Part shown: positions 5,977-12,581 of the stretch, piece by piece | Layout of the letters: every line of letters begins with the position of its first letter | Numbering within the stretch: position 1 is the stretch's first letter | Origin: CAZXFG01 sp964640515 | GTDB lineage: Bacteria > Patescibacteriota > Patescibacteriia > Magasanikbacterales > GWA2-37-8 | Length of the DNA stretch: 13,057 nt | Direction of reading: 5' to 3' | NCBI GenBank assembly: GCA_964640515.1 | Contig: CAZXFG010000022.1 | Span: 1 to 13,057 of the forward strand | The notes under the pieces: model-generated | What the model was told of the DNA's origin: nothing | Database searches by the model: none | What the model saw: the letters and a program-made list of their open reading frames with translations, nothing else | Position numbers and translations under genes: made by a program

Positions 5977-8193
5977 TTATCTGCCTCGGCCGCCCGAACC
6001 TCCTCGGCCGCCGCCAAACCCGCCGCCACTGCGCGGCGGACGCGGGCGTTCTTCCACGGTCACATACCCTTCGGGTCGAGGTAAAAGCGCGCGCATGCTC
6101 AAATTGATGCGGCCCAAATTATCTATTTCTTTTACTTTTACTTTCACCTTGTCGCCCAGCTTGAGCGCGTCGCTCGGCTTGTTGGTCCGACTCCAGGCAA
6201 TTTCCGACACATGAACTAAACCATCCTGACCGGGCAGAATGTTTACAAAAGCGCCAAAATCTTCCAAGCGCGCCACTGTTCCTTCATATTCCTCGCCGGC
6301 TGTTACCTCGTGAGTCAACTCCTTAATCCAATTCAAAGCTTTGGTCATGCCGGTGGAATCCGAAGCAGTCACAAATACCCGGCCATCATCCTCAATATCA
6401 ATGGACACATTGGTTTCAGCGATAATTTTATTGATCATTTTTCCGCCCGGACCGATGACATCGCGGATTTTGTCCGGATTGATATGCAAAGTCACAATAC
6501 GCGGAGCATAAGGAGACAAATCCTTTCTCGGTTCAGCAATGACCTTAGCCATGGCTTCTAGAATCTGCACCCGAGCTATTCGGGACTGTTTAAAAGTTTC
6601 TTTGATTAAGTCCCAAGGCAAACCAGCGGTCTTGGTATCCATCTGAATCACGGTTATACCGTCATTAGTGCCGGCAATTTTGAAGTCCATGCCCCCCGGG
6701 CCATCTTCCACATCTTGCAAATCAGTAATAATTTTCCAATTCGCGCAAAGACGATCGCTGGCCAAGCCCATAGCTATACCGGCTACCGGTTTTTTCAAAG
6801 GCACGCCCGCATCCATCAAAGCCAGAGTAGAACCGCAAGTGGAAGCCATGGAGCTGGAACCATTGGAACCGAGCACTTCAGATACTACGCGAATGGCATA
6901 AGGGAATTCAGCTTCCTCCGGCAAAACCGGCTCTAAAGCTTTTTCAGCTAAGGCGCCGTGCCCGATGGCGCGATTTCCCGGACCGCGCAGAGGCCCGGTT
7001 TCGCCATAGGTGGCCGGAGTATCGTTATAATGATGCATGTAGCGCTTGGTTCCTTCTTCTTCCATAGTATCTAGAGTCTGCACATCACCGGGCGCGCCTA
7101 AAGTCACCACAGACAATACCTGGGTATCGCCACGCGTAAACATACCGGTGCCGTGAGTACGCGGCAAAAGTCCGACTTCAATATTCAACGGACGAACCTC
7201 ATTGAGTTGGCGTCCATCCAATCGTTGGTCTTTCCGCAAAATGCGTTCGGTGATATGTTCCTCCACATATATTTTAACCCGTCCCAGAATAATTTTCTTG
7301 ATGTTTTCTTCAGTTTCCTTGCCATCCAACATCTCTGTTATGGCTTTACTGAATTTTTCCAGCATGGCCACGCGTTCAATTCGTCCTTTTTTCGGTTGAT
7401 CAAAAATCCAATCTTCCACCCGGCCGGCGATAAATTCTTTTACTTCTTTCTCTAAACTTTTCAACTGCTTTTCTTTTTCACCGGCTAAAGAAGCCAAATC
7501 AATTTTGTCCTGACCCACTTCTTTTTGAATTTTTTTAATCAAATTCAAAATCGGCTCTAATTCACGAGCTCCAAATTGCATGGCGCTAATCACTTCTTCT
7601 TCCGGTATTTCTTTACAAGCCGCTTCCACCATAATCACTTTTTCCGGGGTGCCGGTTACCACGATATCGGCCCGGCCCGCGGCCCGTTCCGCGAACGAAG
7701 GATTTATTTTCCATTTTCCGTCCACCAACCCCACGCGCACGCCGCCAATCGGACCTTCCCAAGGAATGGACGAGATAGACAGAGCGATAGAGGCGGCAAT
7801 CATAGCCGGAATTTGCGGGTCATTTTCGCCGTCATAAGAAAGAGCGGTCAAAATCACCTGCGTGTCATTGCGCACTTCCGGATCGAACAAAGGCCTGATG
7901 GCGCGATCCACCAAACGACCGGATAAAATAGCGTCTTCGCTCGGCCGACCCTCGCGTTTGATAAACCGACTGCCCTTGATTTTTCCCGCCGCATACAATT
8001 TTTCCTCAAAATTGACCATGAGCGGGAAAAAATCTATGCCATCGCGAGTATTTTTACTCATGGTGGCAGTCGCTAAAATCACCGTGTCGCCATAGCGCAC
8101 GGTACAAGAGGCGTTAGCTTGCAGAGCAAAACGCCCGACTTCCACGGATAGGGTTCTTCCGCCCCATTCCATGGACCAATTTTTAATATCCAT
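5977..8193 (-). CDS. pnp: Polyribonucleotide nucleotidyltransferase (PNPase)
   Basis: 3'-5' phosphorolytic exoribonuclease of cytosolic RNA decay, normally a homotrimer. Domains from the chosen start: first RNase PH domain (about 1-215), helical linker (about 215-315), second RNase PH domain (about 320-550) with active-site loop SEVLGSNGSSSMASTCGS (438-455), KH domain with GPGG (581-584), S1 domain (about 635-702) and a glycine/arginine tail ending GGRGR. Asp residues matching E. coli D486 and D492 are present (D497, D503), but the D490 position is Gly501. An in-frame ATG at 8238 adds 15 residues; I chose 8193 because AAAGGA lies at good spacing upstream and the upstream ATG sits in a hairpin. 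The 738-residue length is normal. Third gene of the rpsO-NYN-pnp operon. Confidence 0.96.
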   Translation of the reverse strand: MDIKNWSMEWGGRTLSVEVGRFALQANASCTVRYGDTVILATATMSKNTRDGIDFFPLMVNFEEKLYAAGKIKGSRFIKREGRPSEDAILSGRLVDRAIRPLFDPEVRNDTQVILTALSYDGENDPQIPAMIAASIALSISSIPWEGPIGGVRVGLVDGKWKINPSFAERAAGRADIVVTGTPEKVIMVEAACKEIPEEEVISAMQFGARELEPILNLIKKIQKEVGQDKIDLASLAGEKEKQLKSLEKEVKEFIAGRVEDWIFDQPKKGRIERVAMLEKFSKAITEMLDGKETEENIKKIILGRVKIYVEEHITERILRKDQRLDGRQLNEVRPLNIEVGLLPRTHGTGMFTRGDTQVLSVVTLGAPGDVQTLDTMEEEGTKRYMHHYNDTPATYGETGPLRGPGNRAIGHGALAEKALEPVLPEEAEFPYAIRVVSEVLGSNGSSSMASTCGSTLALMDAGVPLKKPVAGIAMGLASDRLCANWKIITDLQDVEDGPGGMDFKIAGTNDGITVIQMDTKTAGLPWDLIKETFKQSRIARVQILEAMAKVIAEPRKDLSPYAPRIVTLHINPDKIRDVIGPGGKMINKIIAETNVSIDIEDDGRVFVTASDSTGMTKALNWIKELTHEVTAGEEYEGTVARLEDFGAFVNILPGQDGLVHVSEIAWSRTNKPSDALKLGDKVKVKVKEIDNLGRINLSMRALLPRPEGYVTVEERPRPPRSGGGFGGGRGGSGGRGR

Positions 8194-8229
8194 ACGGATA
8201 TTCCTTTCCGAAGATGATTTGAGAGCAGG

Positions 8230-8247
8230 AGACCTCATTCAAGGTCT
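8230..8247 (-). promoter_or_regulatory. Hairpin in the pnp leader
   Basis: A perfect 6-bp stem AGACCT/AGGTCT with a 6-nt loop lies in the 95-nt gap between the NYN gene and pnp. Its loop holds the alternative upstream ATG. E. coli pnp is autoregulated through a cleaved leader hairpin; a similar role here is only inference. Confidence 0.35.
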
Positions 8248-8288
8248 ATATGTCCTCAAACCAGCTTCATTAATAAATTAATTAACAT

Positions 8289-8849
8289 CTACAGGTTTGG
8301 CAATTTTTTATAATACTTCCTATCCTGGATCAAAAATTTGGCCTTGTCAGCGCCTAAATCAATAAAATCATCAACTTCTTCTTTCAGTTTGCCGGAAGTG
8401 GTTTCACCAAAGGCCATGGCTTCTACCTGTTTGCCCTGATTGCGCAGATATTCCACCAATGGCAGGTAATCGCCATCGCCGGAAACCAAAATCACCGTAT
8501 CCAAACTGGGAGATAAACGAATGGCATCCACTGTAATGCCCACATCCCAATCCGCCTTTTTTTCACCCCCATAAAAAACTTGCAAAGGTCTTTCTTTGGT
8601 CTCAATGCCTAAATTATACAGAGCGTCAAAAAACGGTTGCTCTTCTTTGCCTTCAGTACGCACCACATACGCGATGGCCCGCACCAGCTTACGCCCGGCC
8701 ACGCCTTCTTTGACGATATTACCAAAACTCACTTTAGCGCCGTAAAGATTTTTGGCGCTATAATACATATTCTGAACATCAATAAACACTCCTACGCGTT
8801 GGTCGGGGTGTTTTAAAGGATGCGTCTTTTTATTCAATAATGCTTTCAT
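8289..8849 (-). CDS. NYN-domain (LabA/DUF88-like) putative ribonuclease
   Basis: A 186-residue protein with the PIN-like NYN fold. Acidic residues are in the expected places: D24 and N27 in VFIDVQNMYYSAK (21-33), D100, D102 and D108 in KADWDVGITVDAI (98-110), and D125 and D127 in LVSGDGDYLPLVEYLRNQG (121-139). Family members bind or cut RNA; the target here is unknown. The C-terminal 35 residues are basic and aromatic (DRKYYKKLPNL). Its ATG lies inside rpsO (20-nt overlap), preceded by AGAAGGAGAAC, one of the few clear Shine-Dalgarno sites in the window, so translation is probably coupled to rpsO. It is inserted between rpsO and pnp, genes that are usually adjacent. Confidence 0.88.
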   Translation of the reverse strand: MKALLNKKTHPLKHPDQRVGVFIDVQNMYYSAKNLYGAKVSFGNIVKEGVAGRKLVRAIAYVVRTEGKEEQPFFDALYNLGIETKERPLQVFYGGEKKADWDVGITVDAIRLSPSLDTVILVSGDGDYLPLVEYLRNQGKQVEAMAFGETTSGKLKEEVDDFIDLGADKAKFLIQDRKYYKKLPNL

Positions 8850-9189
8850 GTTCTCCTTCTATTATTTCTTCTTCCGCCAATTTATCCTCCTTGTCGGTTT
8901 CGCCCGGCTTCATAACTACTTTTGGCTGTTTGAATTTTAACTTTTTTGCCAATTGTTCATAGCTTTCGGCGTTTTCTTTCTTTAGATAACGCATCAAACG
9001 ACGACGGCTGGAAACCTTGCGCAACAAACCGCGGCGGGAAGAATGATCCTTGGGGTGCTGTTTCAAATGTTCAATCAATTCATCTAACTCGGCGGATAGA
9101 ATGGCAATCTGCACCTCGCTGGAACCGGTGTCTCCTTCATGGGTCTGGTATTTCTTAATTATCTGTTGCTTCTTTTTTATATCAAGCAT
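8830..9189 (-). CDS. rpsO: 30S ribosomal protein S15 with acidic C-terminal extension
   Basis: Binds the 16S rRNA central domain early in 30S assembly. The core MLDIKKKQQIIKKYQ...HEGDTGSSEVQIAIL (1-31), HPKDHSSRRGLLRKVSSRRR (45-64), LMRYLKKENAESYEQL (65-80) is standard S15. The start at 9189 matches family N-termini; an in-frame ATG at 9246 would add 19 residues encoded within the structured leader and is unlikely. After residue 88, where most S15 proteins end, there are about 31 extra residues rich in Glu/Asp (ending EEEIIEGEHESIIE). The last codons overlap the NYN gene start, so part of the tail doubles as that gene's Shine-Dalgarno region. No Shine-Dalgarno precedes rpsO itself; a promoter and a structured leader do. 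Confidence 0.95.
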   Translation of the reverse strand: MLDIKKKQQIIKKYQTHEGDTGSSEVQIAILSAELDELIEHLKQHPKDHSSRRGLLRKVSSRRRLMRYLKKENAESYEQLAKKLKFKQPKVVMKPGETDKEDKLAEEEIIEGEHESIIE

Positions 9190-9205
9190 ACATGCATAGA
9201 TGTTA

Positions 9206-9256
9206 CCGAGCCAAGACAAGGCATGTCTTCTCCGGTTCGGGCCCAATTAAATTGGG
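9206..9256 (-). promoter_or_regulatory. Structured rpsO leader, possible S15 autoregulatory site
   Basis: Between the promoter and the ATG the minus strand has CCCAAT/ATTGGG (9242-9256) followed by CCGA...AAGACA-tgcct-TGTCTT...TCGG (9240-9206). S15 represses its own mRNA in several bacteria through unrelated leader folds, so this is a candidate site; no specific known fold was recognised. Confidence 0.45.
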
Positions 9257-9271
9257 GTGATTAACATACAC

Positions 9272-9300
9272 AGAATAGCATAAAAATCCTTTCAAGTCAA
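9272..9300 (-). promoter_or_regulatory. Promoter of the rpsO-NYN-pnp operon
   Basis: The minus strand has TTGACT (9300-9295), a 17-bp spacer and TATTCT (9277-9272). The -35 box begins 1 nt after the stop codon of the upstream pilin-like gene, with no terminator between, so read-through from that gene is also possible. Predicted start near 9265. Confidence 0.6.
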
Positions 9301-9301
9301 G

Positions 9302-9664
9302 CTACAGCCCCCCTATCAGCTTGCTGAACACAAAGTAGGTAATTCCATAAGCGGCGAGCACGATTGCCAATCCTACCCCTGCTCCCTCAATAATATCCTT
9401 GGCTTTTCTCACTTCTTCTTCCCGGCCTTGAGCGGTCATCCATCTGATGCCGGCATAAAATATCAAAACAAAAAGTATAATCGCGATCAGAGACAAAAAA
9501 ACCTGTATTATTATATTAATAATCGCGTAAACATCCCTGGTGTCCGTGGAATACCCCGCCCCTTTGCTAAAATCATTTAAACCATAATCCGCGGTGAGAG
9601 CGGGAGCGGTGAGGGACAGAGATAAAACGGCTAAAAAAAGAAAAATGATGATTTTTTTAAACAT
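9302..9664 (-). CDS. TrbC/VirB2-like 'T4SS pilin' family protein, paralogue 1
   Basis: A 120-residue membrane protein: signal peptide 1-25 (MFKK, hydrophobic core, ALTA), a short polar exported segment, TM1 about 45-72 running into AGIRWMTAQG (71-80), a charged cytosolic loop REEEVRKAKDIIEG (81-94) and TM2 about 95-114. The layout resembles VirB2/TrbC pilins, but no VirB ATPases are in the window, so the role (pilus, channel or other envelope structure) is unknown. It shares the WMTAxG-loop-KAK signature with four paralogues at 11054-12956 but lies apart from them with its own promoter. The -10 box ends only 6 nt before the ATG, so the mRNA is probably leaderless. It is followed directly by the rpsO promoter. 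Confidence 0.8.
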   Translation of the reverse strand: MFKKIIIFLFLAVLSLSLTAPALTADYGLNDFSKGAGYSTDTRDVYAIINIIIQVFLSLIAIILFVLIFYAGIRWMTAQGREEEVRKAKDIIEGAGVGLAIVLAAYGITYFVFSKLIGGL

Positions 9665-9670
9665 GCCGTT

Positions 9671-9699
9671 ATTATACCATATCTTGATTTTTTTGCCAA
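9671..9699 (-). promoter_or_regulatory. Promoter of pilin-like gene 1 (leaderless)
   Basis: The minus strand has TTGGCA (9699-9694), a 17-bp spacer and a perfect TATAAT (9676-9671). The ATG starts 7 nt past the -10, so transcription should begin at or next to the start codon. It overlaps the divergent tRNA-Arg promoter. Confidence 0.7.
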
Positions 9700-9712
9700 A
9701 ATAGGGTATAAT
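9684..9712 (+). promoter_or_regulatory. Promoter of tRNA-Arg, overlapping the divergent pilin promoter
   Basis: The plus strand has TTGATT (9684-9689), a 17-bp spacer and a perfect TATAAT (9707-9712). The start would be near 9719, 8 nt before the tRNA. Its -35 box lies within the spacer of the minus-strand promoter. Confidence 0.7.
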
Positions 9713-9726
9713 AGCGCTGTTTTACC

Positions 9727-9798
9727 GTCCCCGTAGTTCAACGGATAGAATTACTGCCTTCTAAGCAGTGGATCTGGGTCCGACTCCCAGCGGGGACA
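9727..9798 (+). tRNA. tRNA-Arg (anticodon UCU)
   Basis: The acceptor stem is GTCCCCG/CGGGGAC with discriminator A. The anticodon stem is ACTGC/GCAGT with loop CTTCTAA, giving anticodon TCT. The T stem is CTGGG/CCCAG and the variable loop is 4 nt. The T loop reads TCCGACT, so position 55 is C (9780) where U, normally modified to pseudouridine, is almost universal. CCA is not encoded. Confidence 0.94.
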
Positions 9799-9800
9799 CA

Positions 9801-9851
9801 AATATTGCGTAAAGTGAAAAAAATGATATAATTGTCTTTGTTCGCAATATT
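9801..9851 (+). repeat. 9-bp inverted repeat flanking the tRNA-His promoter
   Basis: AATATTGCG (9801-9809) and CGCAATATT (9843-9851) are perfectly complementary across 33 nt. The left arm overlaps the -35 box and the right arm lies just past the predicted start. It could be a split operator, or a hairpin in transcripts reading through from tRNA-Arg. Confidence 0.55.
9805..9832 (+). promoter_or_regulatory. Candidate promoter of tRNA-His / glycosyltransferase
   Basis: TTGCGT (9805-9810), a 16-bp spacer and a perfect TATAAT (9827-9832). The predicted start near 9840 is about 17 nt before tRNA-His. Confidence 0.5.
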
Positions 9852-9856
9852 GACAT

Positions 9857-9929
9857 GGTGCCCATGGTATAAAGGTTATTACGCGAGATTGTGGCTCTCG
9901 CAATACCGGTTCAATTCCGGTTGGGCACC
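9857..9929 (+). tRNA. tRNA-His (anticodon GUG) with encoded G-1
   Basis: The acceptor stem GTGCCCA/TGGGCAC (9858-9864 with 9922-9928) is preceded by G-1 (9857) and followed by C73 (9929), the histidine identity pair. The anticodon stem is CGAGA/TCTCG with loop TTGTGGC, giving anticodon GTG (9891-9893). The T stem is ACCGG/CCGGT with a TTCAATT loop. CCA is not encoded. Confidence 0.95.
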
Positions 9930-9936
9930 CGAATTT

Positions 9937-11013
9937 ATGGCTTCAGTAAAAAAAATACTGCTGGTATCAGCCACGGCCGGAGCCGGTCATGTCCGCGCGG
10001 CCGAGGCGTTACTCGGTGAACTCCGTATCAAACATCCGGAAATCGTCGCCGAACACATAGACTTAGTGAGATATTCCCACTCGCTTTTGCGTTTGACTTT
10101 TTCTTCTTCGTATAATTTTTCCATCCGGCATTATCCCCTGCTTTACGAACTCACTTATAAACTATCCAATAATAAATTATCCGGAACGCTTCTCAAAATT
10201 TTGGCCGTATTTTTACGGCTCACGACCAGCCAATTCAGAAATAAAATCCAAGCATTTGACCCGGACATCATCATCTCCACCTATTTCCTCTCCACTTTGC
10301 TTATTCCACCCGCTAGAGCCAAAATCTGCACGGTCATCACCGATTACCAATTTCATCAGGCCTGGCTGAACGACAAAACTTCCGTATATTTCGTGGCTAA
10401 TGAAGAAATAAAAAAGAAGATTGAGGGCGAATCCGGCGCCCGGGTCATAGTAAGCGGCATTCCGGCGCACCCGGATTTTTTGCGAGAAAAAAATATTGAT
10501 GAATTAAAGAAAAACTTTGGCCTGGGAAATGAACTGCCGGTGATTTTAATCTTACCTTGCAAATCAGGAAAAATCAGGCCGGAAGAAATAGTAAAAAAAC
10601 TTTTATCTGAAAAATACAACATCATCGCCGTGGCCGGAAAAAATAATCCGGACACTTATCAAAAATTTTTACGGCTTAAAGACGGACAATACAAGTTCTG
10701 GCCGATAGCGCATTCGGATAAAGTGGACGAACTGATGCGGATGAGCGACTTGGTCATCACCAAAGCCGGCGGAATCACCATCACCGAATGTCTGCGCCTG
10801 AAAAAACCGATGATTATCGTCAACCCCATTCCCGGACAGGAAGAACACAACACTAAGATGATAGAAAAAAATCACTATGGAGCGCGAATAAATGATTTGT
10901 TGCAACTGGAAAAAGAAGTAGAAAAAATTCTCAACCATCCGGGATATTTTTCTCCGGCTAATTTGCCGCCCGACCCCAACTCCACCATCATTGAAACGGC
11001 CCTAAAAACTTAA
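9937..11013 (+). CDS. MGDG synthase/UgtP-like glycolipid glycosyltransferase (GT28)
   Basis: A 358-residue GT-B enzyme predicted to transfer a hexose from a nucleotide sugar to a lipid such as diacylglycerol at the inner membrane face. The N-terminal MGDG-synthase-type domain begins KKILLVSATAGAGHVRAAEAL (5-25) and includes TVITDYQFHQAW (132-143) and VSGIPAHPDF (172-181). The C-terminal GT28 domain has ITKAGGITITECLRLKKP (274-291) and NPIPGQEEHNT (296-306) for nucleotide-sugar binding. I chose 9937 as start; the frame opens further upstream, but that extension is read through tRNA-His. The ATG lies 7 nt past the tRNA, with no Shine-Dalgarno. A terminator overlaps the stop codon. The exact sugar and lipid cannot be told from sequence; a MurG-like role is less likely given the N-terminal motif. 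Confidence 0.85.
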   Translation: MASVKKILLVSATAGAGHVRAAEALLGELRIKHPEIVAEHIDLVRYSHSLLRLTFSSSYNFSIRHYPLLYELTYKLSNNKLSGTLLKILAVFLRLTTSQFRNKIQAFDPDIIISTYFLSTLLIPPARAKICTVITDYQFHQAWLNDKTSVYFVANEEIKKKIEGESGARVIVSGIPAHPDFLREKNIDELKKNFGLGNELPVILILPCKSGKIRPEEIVKKLLSEKYNIIAVAGKNNPDTYQKFLRLKDGQYKFWPIAHSDKVDELMRMSDLVITKAGGITITECLRLKKPMIIVNPIPGQEEHNTKMIEKNHYGARINDLLQLEKEVEKILNHPGYFSPANLPPDPNSTIIETALKT

Positions 11014-11038
11014 AACCCCGCCAGTTGGCAGGGTTTTT
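11012..11038. terminator. Bidirectional terminator between glycosyltransferase and pilin cluster
   Basis: AAAACCC-c-GCCA / TGGC-a-GGGTTTT with a GT loop, one mismatch and a T-run after it. It begins within the glycosyltransferase stop codon and lies 15 nt from the end of the convergent pilin-like operon, so it can serve both. Confidence 0.75.
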
Positions 11039-11053
11039 GACTTTCACACATTA

Positions 11054-11509
11054 TTATTCCCGGGGTGTTGTCCACATATCAAACCACAGATATTCATCTT
11101 CATAATACGGCCGGTCATAAGCGCCCAAAGCCAATTTAGTGGCAAATATTGTGATGGAATAAGCGGAAAGGACAATCGCCAGCCCAATTACCGCCTGCAT
11201 TAGCAAAGACTTGGCCTTGGTCACATTTTCTTCCACCCCGCCGGCCGTCATCCAAAGGAAACCGGCATAAACCATCAAACCAAAAAAAATCATTCCCACC
11301 AAACCGAGCGCCACCCGAATAACATTAGCGGCCATAATTCTAGGGTCAGTCGGCGCCCCCAATCCTCCGCCGCTTCCGGCCGCGCCCAGCTGGCGTCTAA
11401 TTTCATCGCTGGTGCTTTTTTCTACCGCGTGCGTAAAACAAGGCGCCACTAATCCTGCCATGCTTATCGCCATCACTGAAACTAAAAATATTTTTTTTAA
11501 ACTATTCAT
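11054..11509 (-). CDS. T4SS pilin family protein, paralogue 2 (last gene of tandem)
   Basis: 151 residues: signal peptide about 1-28 (ending CFTHA), a Gly-rich exported segment with GAAGSGGGLGAP (42-53), TM1 about 62-84 running into YAGFLWMTAGG (81-91), charged loop VEENVTKAKSLL (92-103), TM2 about 105-125, and a C-terminal tail of about 25 residues rich in aromatic and acidic residues (YDRPYYEDEYLWFD). The tail is absent from paralogues 1 and 5. The gene begins 5 nt after paralogue 3 and ends near the shared terminator. No Shine-Dalgarno is evident. Confidence 0.8.
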   Translation of the reverse strand: MNSLKKIFLVSVMAISMAGLVAPCFTHAVEKSTSDEIRRQLGAAGSGGGLGAPTDPRIMAANVIRVALGLVGMIFFGLMVYAGFLWMTAGGVEENVTKAKSLLMQAVIGLAIVLSAYSITIFATKLALGAYDRPYYEDEYLWFDMWTTPRE

Positions 11510-11514
11510 AGATT

Positions 11515-11949
11515 TTATCTAGTCGTAGCATCGCCATTTTCTTCCCCCACCCAGGTCGGCGCATTCTGCGACTCCATGGTCCAATTAACGACAAAATAGG
11601 TAACACTGTAAGCCGCCACCACAATGACCAAACCAATGACAGAGGTTTGTAAAATGGTCTTGGCTTTTGTTACCCGCTCTTCTATCCCGCCGGCCGTCAT
11701 CCAAAGAATACCGGCATAGACCGTCAAAACCAAAAATATAGTGCCGGTCAAAGACAAAATAATCTTTATTATTCTCCCCACGGTTTCGGAAAGAGTGGTG
11801 TCGGTCACTCCCTGTGTCTCATATCCTCCCTCTGTCGCCACTCCCTTGGTTAATTCATTGATATTCGGCGCGGAAAAACAAACTGGCATGAGAAACATGG
11901 ATAAAAATATTGTGACAAAAAAATATTTCATAATTTTGTTATTATTCAT
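11515..11949 (-). CDS. T4SS pilin family protein, paralogue 3
   Basis: 144 residues from the chosen start: signal peptide about 1-27 (ending VCFSA), an exported Thr/Glu-rich segment, TM1 about 57-79, YAGILWMTAGG (78-88), charged loop IEERVTKAKTIL (89-100), TM2 about 103-122 and a polar tail of about 20 residues. The start at 11949 overlaps the stop of paralogue 4 by 8 nt (AATGAATAA), implying translational coupling. An upstream ATG at 12009 would add 20 non-signal-like residues inside paralogue 4 and was rejected; Met7 (11931) is another possible start. Confidence 0.8.
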   Translation of the reverse strand: MNNNKIMKYFFVTIFLSMFLMPVCFSAPNINELTKGVATEGGYETQGVTDTTLSETVGRIIKIILSLTGTIFLVLTVYAGILWMTAGGIEERVTKAKTILQTSVIGLVIVVAAYSVTYFVVNWTMESQNAPTWVGEENGDATTR

Positions 11950-12547
11950 TTTCTGCGAGACAAGCCGGTTGATTCGCCGCAACAAATTTCGTTGGGTTGT
12001 TATCTGCATAAGTTTCTCCAGCTACCGATATCTCTGCTACACATTCCTCTTCTTCCAACCATGAGTATCCACAAGTTTCTATTAAGACTCCTTCACAAAA
12101 TTCATAACACCCTGTTTCCTCTATTACTGTTCCGTCGCACTGCTGTACCCCATCTCCACTTCCATTTCCTAAATCACTTCCCCCTACTCCAGTTAATTTT
12201 GCAGTAACAAAATAGGTGATGGCATAGGCGGACATGGTGATGGCTAGACCGATAATCGCCGCTGTAATCATATCCTTGGCTTTGGTCACCTTTTCTTCTT
12301 TACCTTGGGCGGTCATCCAGAGAATGCCGGCATAAATCATTAGACCAAGAAATACCGTGCCTATCAGAGACAAAGCAGTCTTGATTACAGTGCCCAAAGA
12401 AGTTTGCAAATTTGAAGACAAACCAGTATCTCTAGTTACCTGTCCTAAATTTTCCAAAGCCCCTCCTAATCCTTTCCCGGTGGCTAAAGTAATTAAGGGA
12501 ATTAAAATCATTATCCCTAACAAAGAAACAAAAAATATTTTTTTCAT
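11942..12547 (-). CDS. T4SS pilin family protein, paralogue 4, with six-cysteine C-terminal domain
   Basis: 201 residues, the longest of the set. Signal peptide about 1-23, exported segment to about 50, TM1 about 52-74, YAGILWMTAQG (72-82), charged loop KEEKVTKAKDMI (83-94) and TM2 about 96-116. A Gly/Ser linker (GVGGSDLGNGSGDG, 120-133) leads to an acidic tail of about 68 residues with six cysteines at 137, 147, 151, 159, 169 and 196. By the paralogues' topology this tail would be outside the membrane, and the even cysteine count allows three disulfides. No known domain recognised. Second gene of the tandem, 34 nt after paralogue 5. Confidence 0.8.
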   Translation of the reverse strand: MKKIFFVSLLGIMILIPLITLATGKGLGGALENLGQVTRDTGLSSNLQTSLGTVIKTALSLIGTVFLGLMIYAGILWMTAQGKEEKVTKAKDMITAAIIGLAITMSAYAITYFVTAKLTGVGGSDLGNGSGDGVQQCDGTVIEETGCYEFCEGVLIETCGYSWLEEEECVAEISVAGETYADNNPTKFVAANQPACLAENE

Positions 12548-12581
12548 ATATAAAATTATTCTTCAAAAAATTTTATCCGCT

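Noticed and set aside
8194..8238. 15-residue N-terminal extension of PNPase
   Set aside because: The upstream ATG is in a hairpin loop with a poorly spaced purine run, while the ATG at 8193 has AAAGGA at good distance.
9190..9246. 19-residue N-terminal extension of S15
   Set aside because: Coding would run through the structured leader and is not like any S15 N-terminus; the ATG at 9189 fits the family.
9832..9936. N-terminal extension of the glycosyltransferase frame
   Set aside because: It is read through tRNA-His; the family N-terminus begins at the ATG at 9937.
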